From assembly GCA_013397115.1 (NCBI GenBank), contig VWZW01001748.1, positions 996,757 to 1,060,756 of the forward strand: a stretch of 64,000 nucleotides of DNA. The letters are read 5' to 3'. Position 1 is the stretch's first letter, and every line of letters starts with the position of its first letter. The notes below the pieces were generated by a model that ran no database searches, was not told the DNA's origin, and saw only the letters and a list, made by a program, of their open reading frames with translations. Below are positions 11,700 through 22,866 of this stretch, in pieces. The translations under genes were made by a program, and so were the position numbers. This DNA comes from Edolisoma coerulescens (lineage: Eukaryota; Chordata; Aves; Passeriformes; Campephagidae).

Positions 11700-11967
11700 T
11701 GTAGGAGAACAAGAATGGGCTGTAGGCAGTCTTGACCTTGATGAGTTACAGCTGTTCTGAACCAGGTGCTTCTACTAAAGGCCAGAGACCGGCTGCCCTT
11801 CAGAGGAGCATAAGAGAGAGAAGATCACAGAAGAGAACTACGAAGAAAGGACTACTGAGACAGCAAGCAAGCAAGCAAGCAAGCAAGCAGGACTGAAGCA
11901 GCTTTAAGTGATAGCAGCCTCCATTGTAACTCTGAGCAAAGAGTCAAGTTTTTTTGGTTTATCAACA
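11700..11967 (+). mobile_element. 3' LTR of the compact retroviral element
   Basis: It starts TGTAGGAGAACAAG and ends ATCAACA, about 268 bases long. It is identical to the 5' LTR over the first 63 bases and then clearly diverged: substitutions, no G15 run, and a longer GCAA microsatellite at 11863-11890. The divergence argues against a very recent insertion, unless the element was assembled by recombination between related copies. Confidence 0.85.
11863..11890 (+). repeat. (GCAA)n microsatellite inside the 3' LTR
   Basis: About seven GCAA units are present, against about three and a half at the matching place in the 5' LTR. This is likely slippage. Confidence 0.85.
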
Positions 11968-12553
11968 AAAGGCACACCAGCAAGGAGTGCCATCTTGCAG
12001 GACCTGAGCAAGATAAAGTCCAGGGATGGCAACCAGTGCCAGCAAGGAGTTCAGTGATTGACAAGGAAGTCCATACCAAGGACAAGGCAGAAACTCACAT
12101 CAGCAGATTAAGATCCCCATCACCATGAACAAGCAAAGTTGCAAAGTAACTCAGGCAAGGAACAAGGACAGCTGGACTGTTAAATCATACAAATACTTAT
12201 GACTCACTTTCTCTGTATGCTTTTAATTCTGGAAAATGTCGAAGCAGAAAATAATAGAATTAATACTATAAAATAATTATTATTTCTGTTACTTCTAATA
12301 TAATATTAGAAATAAAGCGATAGAGAAATAATAACGTTCCCCAAACTGGGAATTCCACGTGCTTTTCAAAGTAACTGTTGCTATATTCAACTTTACTGTC
12401 ATTTAGGAAAACTGATCTCAAGCTCTGGTTCCAGTCTTTATACTACTCACAAGTAGTTTTTTGTAGTGATTTTAATTACTCATAATCTTGAATCACCACT
12501 TCTGCAAGCAAGTTTTTAAGCCTGTGGTTCCTTTGGGCACTTCTGTAGTTTTC

Positions 12554-12587
12554 TCTGAGAATTCATAATTTCTGAGAATTCATAGTT
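12554..12587. repeat. 17-bp tandem duplication
   Basis: TCTGAGAATTCATAATT is followed at once by TCTGAGAATTCATAGTT, a head-to-tail copy with one mismatch. Confidence 0.85.
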
Positions 12588-15500
12588 TAAAGCCTTATGG
12601 CTGCCATATTTTTATTTCTGTAGCCACACTCTAGTCTGACCAAATTAGAAAAATTTAGCAACCCAATGTGCAAACAGTCATGCAAAGCATACAATTTTTG
12701 TATTTTAATGATGATATTCTCCTTTCCAAGATAATGTAAAAATATTGTTTTAGAGATAACCATAAAAAAAATGAAAGATTTTTGTAGAGAATGTGTGCTA
12801 TATGAGTTGATATTTTTAGTCCTTTTGCTTGGCCTTCCTTTTCTCCTCCATGTGAAAGCAAAATGGTTTGATTGTGTTATTTGTATTAGCACATATTGAT
12901 GTAATTTTAGTTCTCATTATACTCTGGTGTGCACCTGATTTCTGCGGCCCAAGGTCTTTAGTGGTGTAGCTGGACTACTTTTGTTGCCTGAAGCGTTGAC
13001 GTTTCTGCTACTAATTGGTTTTCATGTTTACTTCCCCTGAAGTACTTAAGAAAGGATTTGTATCATCCATCTCTAAGTAGTGAGGAAATGTTTCAGCATT
13101 AAGCTTTATTACATTTCTAGCTCCTTCCTTAGTATTTCCTCTTTACCACCTGCTTGGCTTCATACTGTTTGTTCTCTCTGCCTCTTAAATTAAGCTTGCT
13201 AATCATCTGTTAATGCAGTTTCAATGAAACATCCCTTGCATGAAACCTCATCAGCTACCTCATTACCAGATCTTATTGAAGTCTCTCCACCTATTATCAC
13301 CTGGCCAAATTTCCATTATGTTTTGTCATTGAGAGTGTGGGCAAGGAGAGATTCAGCTACGTGAGCACTAATAGGAAATAAAAAAAATTAGTTTTACTTA
13401 ACCTTGGTACAATGAATAAATGTTTCACCACTTAAAAAATAGACTCCAGCTTAAATTACAGTTACAGGCATCTGTTTACTTGCTAATGTAGCTGGATATG
13501 ATATTCAGGTACTATTAATGCATGCAACAGCCAAATCAAGTACATGTAATGAAGTATTCAGAAAGACTAACCATTCAAAATAAATTCTGGCATTAGAGGA
13601 TACAAGGCAAATGTGCAATTTATCAATATTACTATTTATTTGTATTTTAGATCTTGTATTAATGCCTATTAATGCCTCTTCTCATCTTGCACTGAGACAG
13701 GAAATAAACAAGCTATGAAAAAAGTCACAGGTCGTGATGTCAACATGTAAAAGTGTCAGTTTTACAGAATTCTATAATTCTCTTTGTATAAGACTGTCTT
13801 TTCCTTTAGGTATTGCTAAGTAAAGTCCTTAGAACAGCTGTGACACTATTATTTACAGATAAACTTTGCACTGCAGATGTTAAAAAGTAGTCCAATGAAA
13901 GTTTCATAGGCTTTTAATATTTTAAAGAGATTATTTTTGCCTTCTCAAAGTTATTAATTAGAATATTTAAGTTACTGTGTCGTACTGAAATGGACAAACT
14001 CTACAAGAAATGCAACAGCAACACTAAGCAAAAAGGAGAGTTTTGTGAGTATAAGAATTTAGCCTTTACAATTTAACCCATGTCTTGCACAAGAGAACTA
14101 TAGTTATCGTAACATTTAATCTCTAAACAACATATTGCTCATGAAGACTCTTGATTGCTGTGGTGAGTGGACCTATTTGTTTGATCCCTCTGCAGAAGCT
14201 GAGTAAATGCTCTGCACTGCATCTTGCCAGTGTATTTTTCACACTCCAGAGATGGGAATGATTCAATTTCCATGGTGGCAGCAGTTTTGGCCCTTTCTTT
14301 GAAGGATACTGACAAGTGTAAAATCTCTGTGAGGTTTTAATATCAGAATTGAAAGTCACCGAATTTCTCAAAATGACAGTAAAAGAAATAAATATTTGTT
14401 TAGATATCTGATGAGATGAACAAATTTTTCTTAGAGAAGGATCAGTGTGGAAAATTTCCACAAATGAAAAGTAGTGAAATACCTCATATTCCTACCTAAA
14501 TTTCAAAGTGGTTGCTTATCTTATGTACCAGAATCAAGTCATTCTAATCTGATATCATATCTAATCCATGTAGAATGTTTTTATTATTCTTATATGAAAT
14601 CCAGTATCCTCTAAGTGCAAAGCCTGTAACTCTACATGTTTGGATTTCATATAAAATATGTATTTCTTTGAGTTCTGCATAAGACTGATTTGTAAACTTG
14701 TTGTCATGAGGTCTATATAGTTATTACGCATATTTTTACTCTAATGGAGATCTACAATATCATCTTCCATCAAGACAAATAGTTTTGACTTGCAAGTCAG
14801 AGAATGTTTCTCTTCACTCTAGTTAGTTCTGATGGCTAATCACACTCTCAATTAAAACTTTTTTTCTTAATTTGAATATGCCTTTCAGCCAGTAATTTTT
14901 TTATGGTTTTCTTTACTAGATCAACAAATTCTTTGGAACAAAAAAATTTCCTATGGTTAAGAAGACTTGCTCCATTATGTGCAAGACCTTATAGTCAAAT
15001 GAACAGAGTTTCTAAAATCTATCTTACAATAAGACTTTTTTACTAGCCCTTCAATTTGTGATTCCCTTCTTATTATTCTCCATCACATTTTAAATATGAC
15101 TCTCTTAGCTGAATTTCATTCTTCATTTATGTACCATGTTTTTTGGTTTTTTTTTTTAATTAAAAACAAATTTCCCCTATTTTTATTGGTTCTGTTTATA
15201 CTTTCAAGTACCATATATCCTTGACTGTATTCCTGCCATGCGATGTCCACTTTGCAGATTAGTATTGTGTCTTCCTTTATGAACAATATCTGAGGGAATT
15301 TTTAAAATTTACTTTTGCATCAGTAGTACAGAATTTAAAATCATGTCAAAATTAATGTTAACACTTAATGAAGTTGCTTAGATGGATTTGGTGTATTGGT
15401 TCCTACCTTACACTACTTTTTGCTGTCTTCCAGCTGGTCAGTTCTCAATCCCTTTTTTCAAGGGATTGTGAAAACTATGTGCTAATTATTTAAGTCTGTG

Positions 15501-18500
15501 CAACTGTAAATCATGCTTTTATAACATGTAGGTATATTACATCTGTAGTTGCCTCTGTCAGTCCAAGTTGTAATCTCATTAAAAAAATGAAATCAGTTTT
15601 ATTTGATAAGACCTGTCTTCCATCATGTGTTATTGATTGCATATATATTCCTCTCTATTTAATTATGTGTTGATTGAATCACATATGCTTTCCAGTCTTC
15701 TGCTCAAGGATGATAACATGGCAATCATAAATAAATAAATATATATATACATGCACACACTTTAGCTGGGTCAACTTACTGTCTCCAGTGGCAGACTATT
15801 AATCTCTTATCTTGAGAAATTGCACTTCTATTCTGTTATTGATGCCGTTTTCTATTCATCACTATTGATCAATAAGAAATAGCAGAAAGCTGGACAGAAC
15901 CCCCACCGAATCTTTACGAATCTTGGGTTCATTTATGTTATCCAAACCTGCTAATTTAGGAAGGTGATTGGTTTTGTTTGCTTAAATATCATATTTGGGA
16001 CTTTGGTCAGGTTCCTCTGTCTCAAAGAAAACACCTGATATATGAACAAGGAATGATCACAAGGTCTTTATTACCTTGAGCACAGCAGACACAAGCAATT
16101 GTTCAGAGATTGTAGGTGTGTTTTTCCAGTTGGTCTCAGATCTCCCGCCTACTTTCCTGTGCGTGATAGGAAATGCCTCTCTCTGTTTTTTATTTCTGTT
16201 GCATAGAAATGCACTTGAATTCTGCACAGTGTTCTGAACTCTCTTGGCAGCATGAATTGTTGTGGCTAGATCTTGCTCAGATTGTCCTGTAACCAGTGCT
16301 TTGCATGGGGCTTCCAATGCTCTGGCCAACAGCCTCCATGATGCAGCAAAACTTCCTCTTTTGGGTTGGCTGAATGGAAGGTTACACATCCTCCCAGCTG
16401 CTCCTGATCCGTCACCACTGACACAGAGACAGACATTTGGGTGGGTGTAATTGATTCAGCCTGAAAGAGTTTAGATCTGCTTTCTTTCTCTCTTTCTTTA
16501 CAGACTCTTCCCCCCCTTTGATCCTACCTACCTCATGCTCTTAATATTCCCAATTTATTCATTCTATCACTACAATCACCCTCACCATAAAAAGCTTTAC
16601 TGGGAATAGAAGAACTTTCATGTCCTGAAGGAAGCTCAGTGTATCTGAGGGGCAAAGGCTCAAATATCAACAGAGACAACACAGCTATCTATATGTATCT
16701 TACTTGTCACTTTAAAAAATAGGTGTTTATGTATAAACCAGTATGCACCTAAGGTTGCAACTATCTAAATACGTTAGAAATGCATTTATTCATCACTTAT
16801 TTTTCTGTATGTCACAATAAGGAATGTTACCTCTATCAAGGAAATCCTAATATATCACTTTTCCATCTGAAGAGTTTTTAGGAGATCACCTCTCACCTAG
16901 ACTGAGAAAAAGGTATTTAAAGTTACTAGTAAAATAACTCATAGTTTACATGCAGGGAGAAGGCAAAAGCACTGTCCTAAAACAGTGGTAATGAATGATC
17001 AAAGGTTCTGATTGCATAGCAAAAGTGTTGAACTACCTAAACCATTTTAACTTACCAAGAAAAATAATCCAGAATTTTCCTTGTGAAATTAATACAAACA
17101 AACAAAACTTTGGACCTGAAATTAATTGCAGAAAATTAGTTGTTTAAAGATTCACTAGAAATAGATTCAGCAATTCTAATTACATTTCTGCAGAGTTGTC
17201 ACAATACTGTGGTGGTTTAGATTATCAAATCAGTAAGGCTAACATTGTATTTTCTACTTGCTGTTTTTACCCATCAGAGCACAACTTCGTAGTGCTCATC
17301 CATTTAGCAATTTCATTGCTAACACTAAGAGAAAAAGAACCATGGAAACTTGCAGTTCTTCTCAAAACAGATGTATTTTATCTTTAAGAGGACCCGTACT
17401 TTTTAAGTTTCATCATTGCATTAATCTTTCATTTCTACAACACATTAAAAAATATTCACTTTATATCTGTTTTTTACAGTTGGTGTAAAAGCTAAAGTTA
17501 TTAAGTACATGCCCCCTGAATGACTGATTATCCTCCAAATCTTGTTATTCTAGAAAGCTGTGCATGTATCACCTGAGAAAAATACTAAAAATGGACTGTA
17601 CTCCAGTTATGCTGCTTAGTTTTCTATCTTAATGAAATAAGAAAGTGTGAGCCACTGAAATTAATTCTTCCATCAGAATTATTGTGTGGTCCACAGCTCT
17701 GAATACAAATAGACATGAGACCACTAAGCTTTTGCCATTTTTGGCCCTTAAAATCTATGTCCTAATCTCAGAACCCAGAGTGTAATACCACAGAATAAAA
17801 CTACTCAATGAGAAACATGCTGAGCTGGGGACAGTCTTCAGAGGGCAGAGAAAGAAAGTCAGACCAAATTTCTGACAATATAAGATTAATAAAAATAAGA
17901 GTTCTTTAGCTCTGATTGGGAGGAATTACACTGGGTCACTTTCAGAGGCTTTCTGATGAGTAAGGTGACTTTTGTCAATGTTTTATTTGCATTTTTTTAA
18001 TGTTTACTTGCATAGAGTAGTCTAAATTAGCTAGATGTGATCGTGCTCTGTCTTGTCACAGAGCAACTGCTCCTGGCTCCCAGCTCCCATTAAATTCATA
18101 GTGCAGAGGAAAACCCCTCTTAGAGAATTTTGCCATGAGAGGAGCTCAAAGCTCCTGTTGCATGGGAGCTCTGTAGGAACTGGGAGCTACCAGACCATGA
18201 AGATGCCCTTGGCCACAGTCCTTGTATTTAGGAACCACAGCTTACAGGTCCCTCGTGAGCAAAGAAAAGTGTTAATTTACACTCTGAGTGATAGTAAGGA
18301 AAAGATGGTACAACTTAAATTAGAATGGAACTAAAATGGAACCTTAGAAGGAGAAACATGAAATGAAGGAAGAACCACTACTTTACGTGTTATCTAGCAA
18401 AGCTGAGTGATTCATTGCCTCAGAAGTTTAAAGGAATGAGAAATGCAGATGGATTTTAAAATGCGCTAAATGAGTATCAATTGCTTTTGCAAGTACCAAT

Positions 18501-20265
18501 TGGTTTTGACAATTATGCAAGCTGAATAAACTAATATTTCATGTCTGAGGAGAGACAGGTTATTAACCTTTTGAGACGAAGAACAATTTTATGTCATGTT
18601 TATGTCATATTAACCGGAATTCTTTTGACACCTTTCTTTAATGCAGCAAGAATTTCCCTCATATATCTGGGATACTCTACCTTGTCTTGTGAGGCACCAC
18701 AACTGCAGTTTGCTTCTCGGAATTATTCTTGATGACATAGCTAATCTTTACTTCACTCCTAATTTGGGATCCATTCACACATAAGAACCCTAAAGTGAAG
18801 TAGAGCTATTTTATTTCCTTCATGAGTTCACTGGTGAATGTACATACCAGCTCAGATCATCACAAGTTTTCAGTGGAAATCAAATATATGTACTCTTTTA
18901 GAATGATTGCTATTCAAAAACTTGTTAATCTGCATCACACTGAATGCAGATATTTCCATGGGTTTTTATGCCATAATTCTTCCCTTTCTCCATGGGGATG
19001 GTTTCTCACTGTCTTTGTCTCCTGCCAGTTTTTAGAGGTGACTGTCCTAGCACTTTTTGAAGGGTTGGAAAAGGGACAGCATTTTGAACAAAACAATAAA
19101 AACTACAAATAATCCATATCTCCAAAAGTAAACTCATGAGAAGATGATTTCCTTCACACCTTCAACAACCAATTGTTTTCTGACTGAAATGCATTTTTGT
19201 CACATTAGCAGCATCTCTTTAAAGTTGCTTTTCATTTTTGGAGTATCCCTTTCATTTTAATTTGCATATTGGATTACAGGGGCAATATTTGTCATCCTTA
19301 TTAATCATTATGCAAATTATTTTTCAGACGTTTAGAACAATATTTATCTCCTCTAAAAGGTGAATAAAAGCTAAATATATTTATTAACTGGTAAGCTGCG
19401 TTCAATAATGAGGTAGTTCCATCTGCTTCAGGCTTGGGTAGACTTATGGTTGTCATCTGTGACAATTCTGTGTGCTGATTGCTTTAGAATTTTGCAGCGA
19501 TGTAGCTTCATCCTTCTATTTTCTTTACAAAGGTTGATCGAATTTGTAATTACTGATGTGGTCTGCCTTTATAATGTGCTAAGCTCATATTAAATCTAAA
19601 ACTAAAGAGAAACATGAAATCACGTTTATAAACATTATTCCCATATAATGATTAGTATATTTGCTTGATTTAAATTTTTTTAGCTCTTTAATTCTGCAAG
19701 GATCCTGCCTCTTCCATGAATTAGTTTTTTGAAATGGATGACCTGTGAATATGTGAGGAACAGCCTTTAACCCAACAGGAATAAAAGTGCTGTAATTAGA
19801 CTAACAGGGGAAAAGAAAGGAAATTTGAATGAAACTCTCTCAATTGTAATAGACATGGTTCAGGCAGGTTGTATCCTGTGGATCCCCACTGTCTGTGGTT
19901 TGACAAGCTGTGGCCCTTGTTGAAGAGACCTCTTCAAAGGAAGCAGCAAATTTCTCATCTTTGGGTGCAGAAGCAACATAAAACCAATTCTAGAACAAGA
20001 GGAAAAACTATTAGATACAGAAATGAGGTCACTGAGCTGGTTCCAGCATCGCTTTACATCTCAGCAATGTGGCCACAGAAGATTAAGCACAAAATCATAC
20101 TGCATAACTCTTTACCAGTGTCACCTTATCATTCTATTAATTCATGGTATGAGAGATAATTTTAAATGAATTTCTCTTTCAGCTTTTGTGCAAAAGCCAA
20201 AGAAAAATAAAAGATGACCTTGAATCTCATTGAAAGTCATGGCTCGAGACTCAGGCCAAGCTAGA

Positions 20266-20290
20266 AAAAAGTACTCTCTCAGTACTTTTT
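20266..20290. repeat. Perfect inverted repeat, 10-bp arms
   Basis: AAAAAGTACT, a five-base CTCTC loop and AGTACTTTTT form a perfect stem. The arms are too short for a microRNA precursor. No coding context suggests a function. Confidence 0.8.
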
Positions 20291-20751
20291 CCATGAGACC
20301 TTATACACTGGGAATTATAGATTATTTTCTGAAAAAAATAGTTGTCAGTGGTTTATGTTATGCTTAGGCTTAGATACACAAATATTCACTGGACAGAATA
20401 AATTTAATATTCAGTTTCAAAATAACCACAACTTAGTTAAGGAATTCCACATGAAATTTAAATAAATTATAGATTATTTTTTATATTTGGCTTCTCTACA
20501 GTTTTTCTCCAAAGCATCAAGAATTCTATATTGGTTTTTTTCAGGGTAGTCAAAAGGCAGACATTCCAGAATACTTAGAGCTTTTTCTCTATTAAATCCA
20601 ATGTTTTTTCCCCATATGAAGTTTCAGACTAGTTGTATTTTCTTATTCCTTTAAGTGTATGGGCAAATACACAGTGTATCATATAAAATTATCCTAGATA
20701 AGAAAATATACGCTCTCTGATAGGATTAAATTCTTCATGAAATGCCCATGG

Positions 20752-20779
20752 TGAAAATTTTTATCAATAAAAATTTTCA
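20752..20779. repeat. Perfect AT-rich inverted repeat, 13-bp arms
   Basis: TGAAAATTTTTAT and ATAAAAATTTTCA flank a two-base CA centre, giving a 28-base near-palindrome. It could extrude as a cruciform or be a chance product of AT richness. Confidence 0.85.
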
Positions 20780-22248
20780 AACTTGATCACTGCATTTATC
20801 CCCAACCTCACTTGGATTTCAGGAAAATTTCTTACCTCAATATAGAATTTTAGCACATGGTCTAGCTGTTCTTCATATCTTTATGCTGCCATTTATTCTA
20901 GTACCATTAACACTCCTCATAATTTCTAACATACTTATTCTGCTACATATCCCCAGCAGTCTGTAGAGCACTTCTTTGACTTCACAGGGATAGGATCTGG
21001 TCTTTGTAGCAGCAATATCTGCTGCCTTCTGTTCATGATATCCTTTTCTCAAAAGGCCTATTCGTAACTTTCTTTTATGGCAAAGATTAGTTTAATTCTT
21101 ACTCATCACCAGAAAGGCAACATGGCAACTAAATTTAATCTTCAGCACTGACAAATACGTAAAATAGAAATGTCTTACATCAAAGTGTAGAACATATTAG
21201 TGTAAAATCCTGAACATTCTCAATGAGAAGTCAGCCCAAGTTTAACTAATTAAGCTCTCAATTTATTGTCTTTATCACATGTTTGCTTCTAAGTCTGTGT
21301 ATACTCAAGGGCCTTATCTGAAAGAGAATATTGTGTTGTTGCTTTTTTAAATTAAGTAAGATAATACTAATTAAATCTGTCTGAAAACTAGGATGGATGT
21401 TTATTAATGTTTTGTGAGCATTTAATCTAGATATTCAATGAAAAGCAATTTTTGATTTTCAATCAAAACAAATTTGAATGCTAAATCTAATAAAAATAGT
21501 GAAGAAGAAAACTTGAGATCACTGGCTACTGTTGAAAACACTCTTGGAATTTGGGCTTTTCCTTGTGATACAATTTTCAAATGAATATTTACAATTTTTA
21601 AATAAATATTCTCCTTAGACAGACACTGAACTGACAGACATGACAAGTGAAAAACTGATTTCTAGCCCATGGCACATGCAGCTATAGAGTTAGTGTAATA
21701 TTCTCATCCTACCAATAAAATTACTACCTATTAATAAAGGAGGATGCTTATAGATGATAGAGCAGCTGAGACAGACTCATTTGTTGCTTTCTCTTTCTGC
21801 TAAGACTAGTAGATAAGGTGGCAATTAGTGTCATTTAAGTTCTCCTTTCTGTTGGTACAGATGTTTATGACTGCATTTAAATAGTCATTTACACCATATT
21901 TTGAAGCTGCTTTTACAACTGAATACTTGTATTAGGGCAGGTGGATCCACTGAAGGGTGAATAGTGATGACAAGAAGAAAAGAAAATGTGCATTTACTTC
22001 TGTACCTAGACAGGCCTACAGTTATGTGTGTGCATTATATTTTGTAGCTCCTTAGGCATGTCATAGCATAATTTTTCTCCTCTTTTTTGAGCACACTTAG
22101 AAGATATTCTTATATAAACATGTAGCATTTAAATTGAAGGAAGGGCATTAAGTGACAAAAGCACTAACACAGTGCCAATGAGGCAAAATTCACTGCTGTG
22201 CACTGAGTACTTTGCTATTACAAGGTTGTGTCAAAAAAACTCAGCCAC

Positions 22249-22866
22249 TGTTGAAGCTGAGGACAACATAGTCCTGCCCTGTGAGAGTCTTAATGGTTTT
22301 GGCAGGGATTGAGCTAATTTTCTTCAAAGTGTCTGGTATGGTGCTCTGTTTAGATTGGGTGACCAAAGCAGTGTTGGTGAGACAGGGATGTTTAAGCCAT
22401 GGCTGAGCAGTGCCAATCGGTGTCAATTAAGATCTTTGCTGTTCTCCCTGCTGTACAGCCAGAGAGGATGTTGAGGGGTGTGCAATGGGTTAGGAGGGGA
22501 CACGAGCAGGCAGATTACCAGAACTAACCAGAGACATATTTCATGTGATAAAGAAGGAGGAAAGGGGGATATCTGGATTGTGGTGTTTCTGTTTCAAAGT
22601 CACCATTATGCATGATGCAGCCTGGCTTTCCTGGGGATGGGTCCAAGCAGCTGCATAGCCATGGGAAGCAGTGAATCAACTCCTTCTTTGGCTTTGCCTG
22701 CATGCGTAGCTTTGGCTTTACCCTACTAAATTGCCTTTATCTCATCCTGTGAGTTGTCTTGCTTTACCCTCCTTGTTCTCTTCCCCATCAGCTGCAGGGA
22801 GCAGTACATGCTGGAGTGATCAGGGCTGTGTGGGGCACAGATACATATTGGGGTTAAGCCGCAACA
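22249..22866 (+). mobile_element. ERVL-like solo LTR
   Basis: The 618-base segment begins TGTTG and ends CAACA, matching inverted LTR ends. The internal order resembles avian ERVL-type LTRs as I remember them: a GTTGGTGAGACAGGGATGTTT stretch near the front, GCTGAGCAGTGCCAAT, then GGAAGCAGTGAATCAA, a T-rich CTTTGGCTTTGCCTGCATG region, TAAATTGCCTTTATCTCATC, and a GGGGTTAAGCC tail. No internal retroviral region or second LTR lies nearby, so it is read as a solo LTR left by LTR-LTR recombination. The flanking five bases (GCCAC and GAAGC) do not match, so no target duplication survives or the ends are off slightly. Family recognition is from memory of consensus sequences. Confidence 0.7.

Larger units (their letters stand above)
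10705..11967 (+). mobile_element. Compact non-autonomous endogenous retrovirus with alpharetrovirus-type primer-binding site
   Basis: Two directly repeated LTRs (10705-10967 and 11700-11967) start TGTAGGAGAACAAG and end in CA, enclosing only about 730 bases. Right after the 5' LTR is a primer-binding site matching the 3' end of tRNA-Trp at 17 of 18 positions, the primer used by avian leukosis/sarcoma viruses. A polypurine tract, AAAAAGGAGGAAA, abuts the 3' LTR. No gag, pol or env frame exists between them, so if it ever moved it would have needed enzymes from a helper virus. The six bases flanking the LTRs are CCAGGC before and AAAGGC after, a possible decayed 6-bp target duplication matching at four of six positions. 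The family assignment rests on the primer site and overall layout. An internally deleted ERVK-like element is an alternative name for the same thing. Confidence 0.85.
11968..22248. other. AT-rich noncoding DNA, no gene recognised
   Basis: No exon or RNA gene is recognisable. The first 200 bases after the retroviral element are richer in GC and contain CCAGCAAGGAGT-like repeats. A stretch near 16040-16450 is also GC-richer and has an AATAAAG on the minus strand, but was not assigned. Two perfect hairpins lie at 20266 and 20752, and an ATAAATAAATATATAT simple repeat lies at 15728-15750. The intervals 12940-13340 and 19260-19560 keep scattered CpGs and octamer/homeodomain-like words and may be conserved noncoding elements, which cannot be tested here. 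Confidence 0.65.

Noticed and set aside
20266..20290. Hairpins (also 35183, 38136, 48233) as microRNA precursors
   Set aside because: Arms of 10-13 bp are far shorter than the stem of a precursor.
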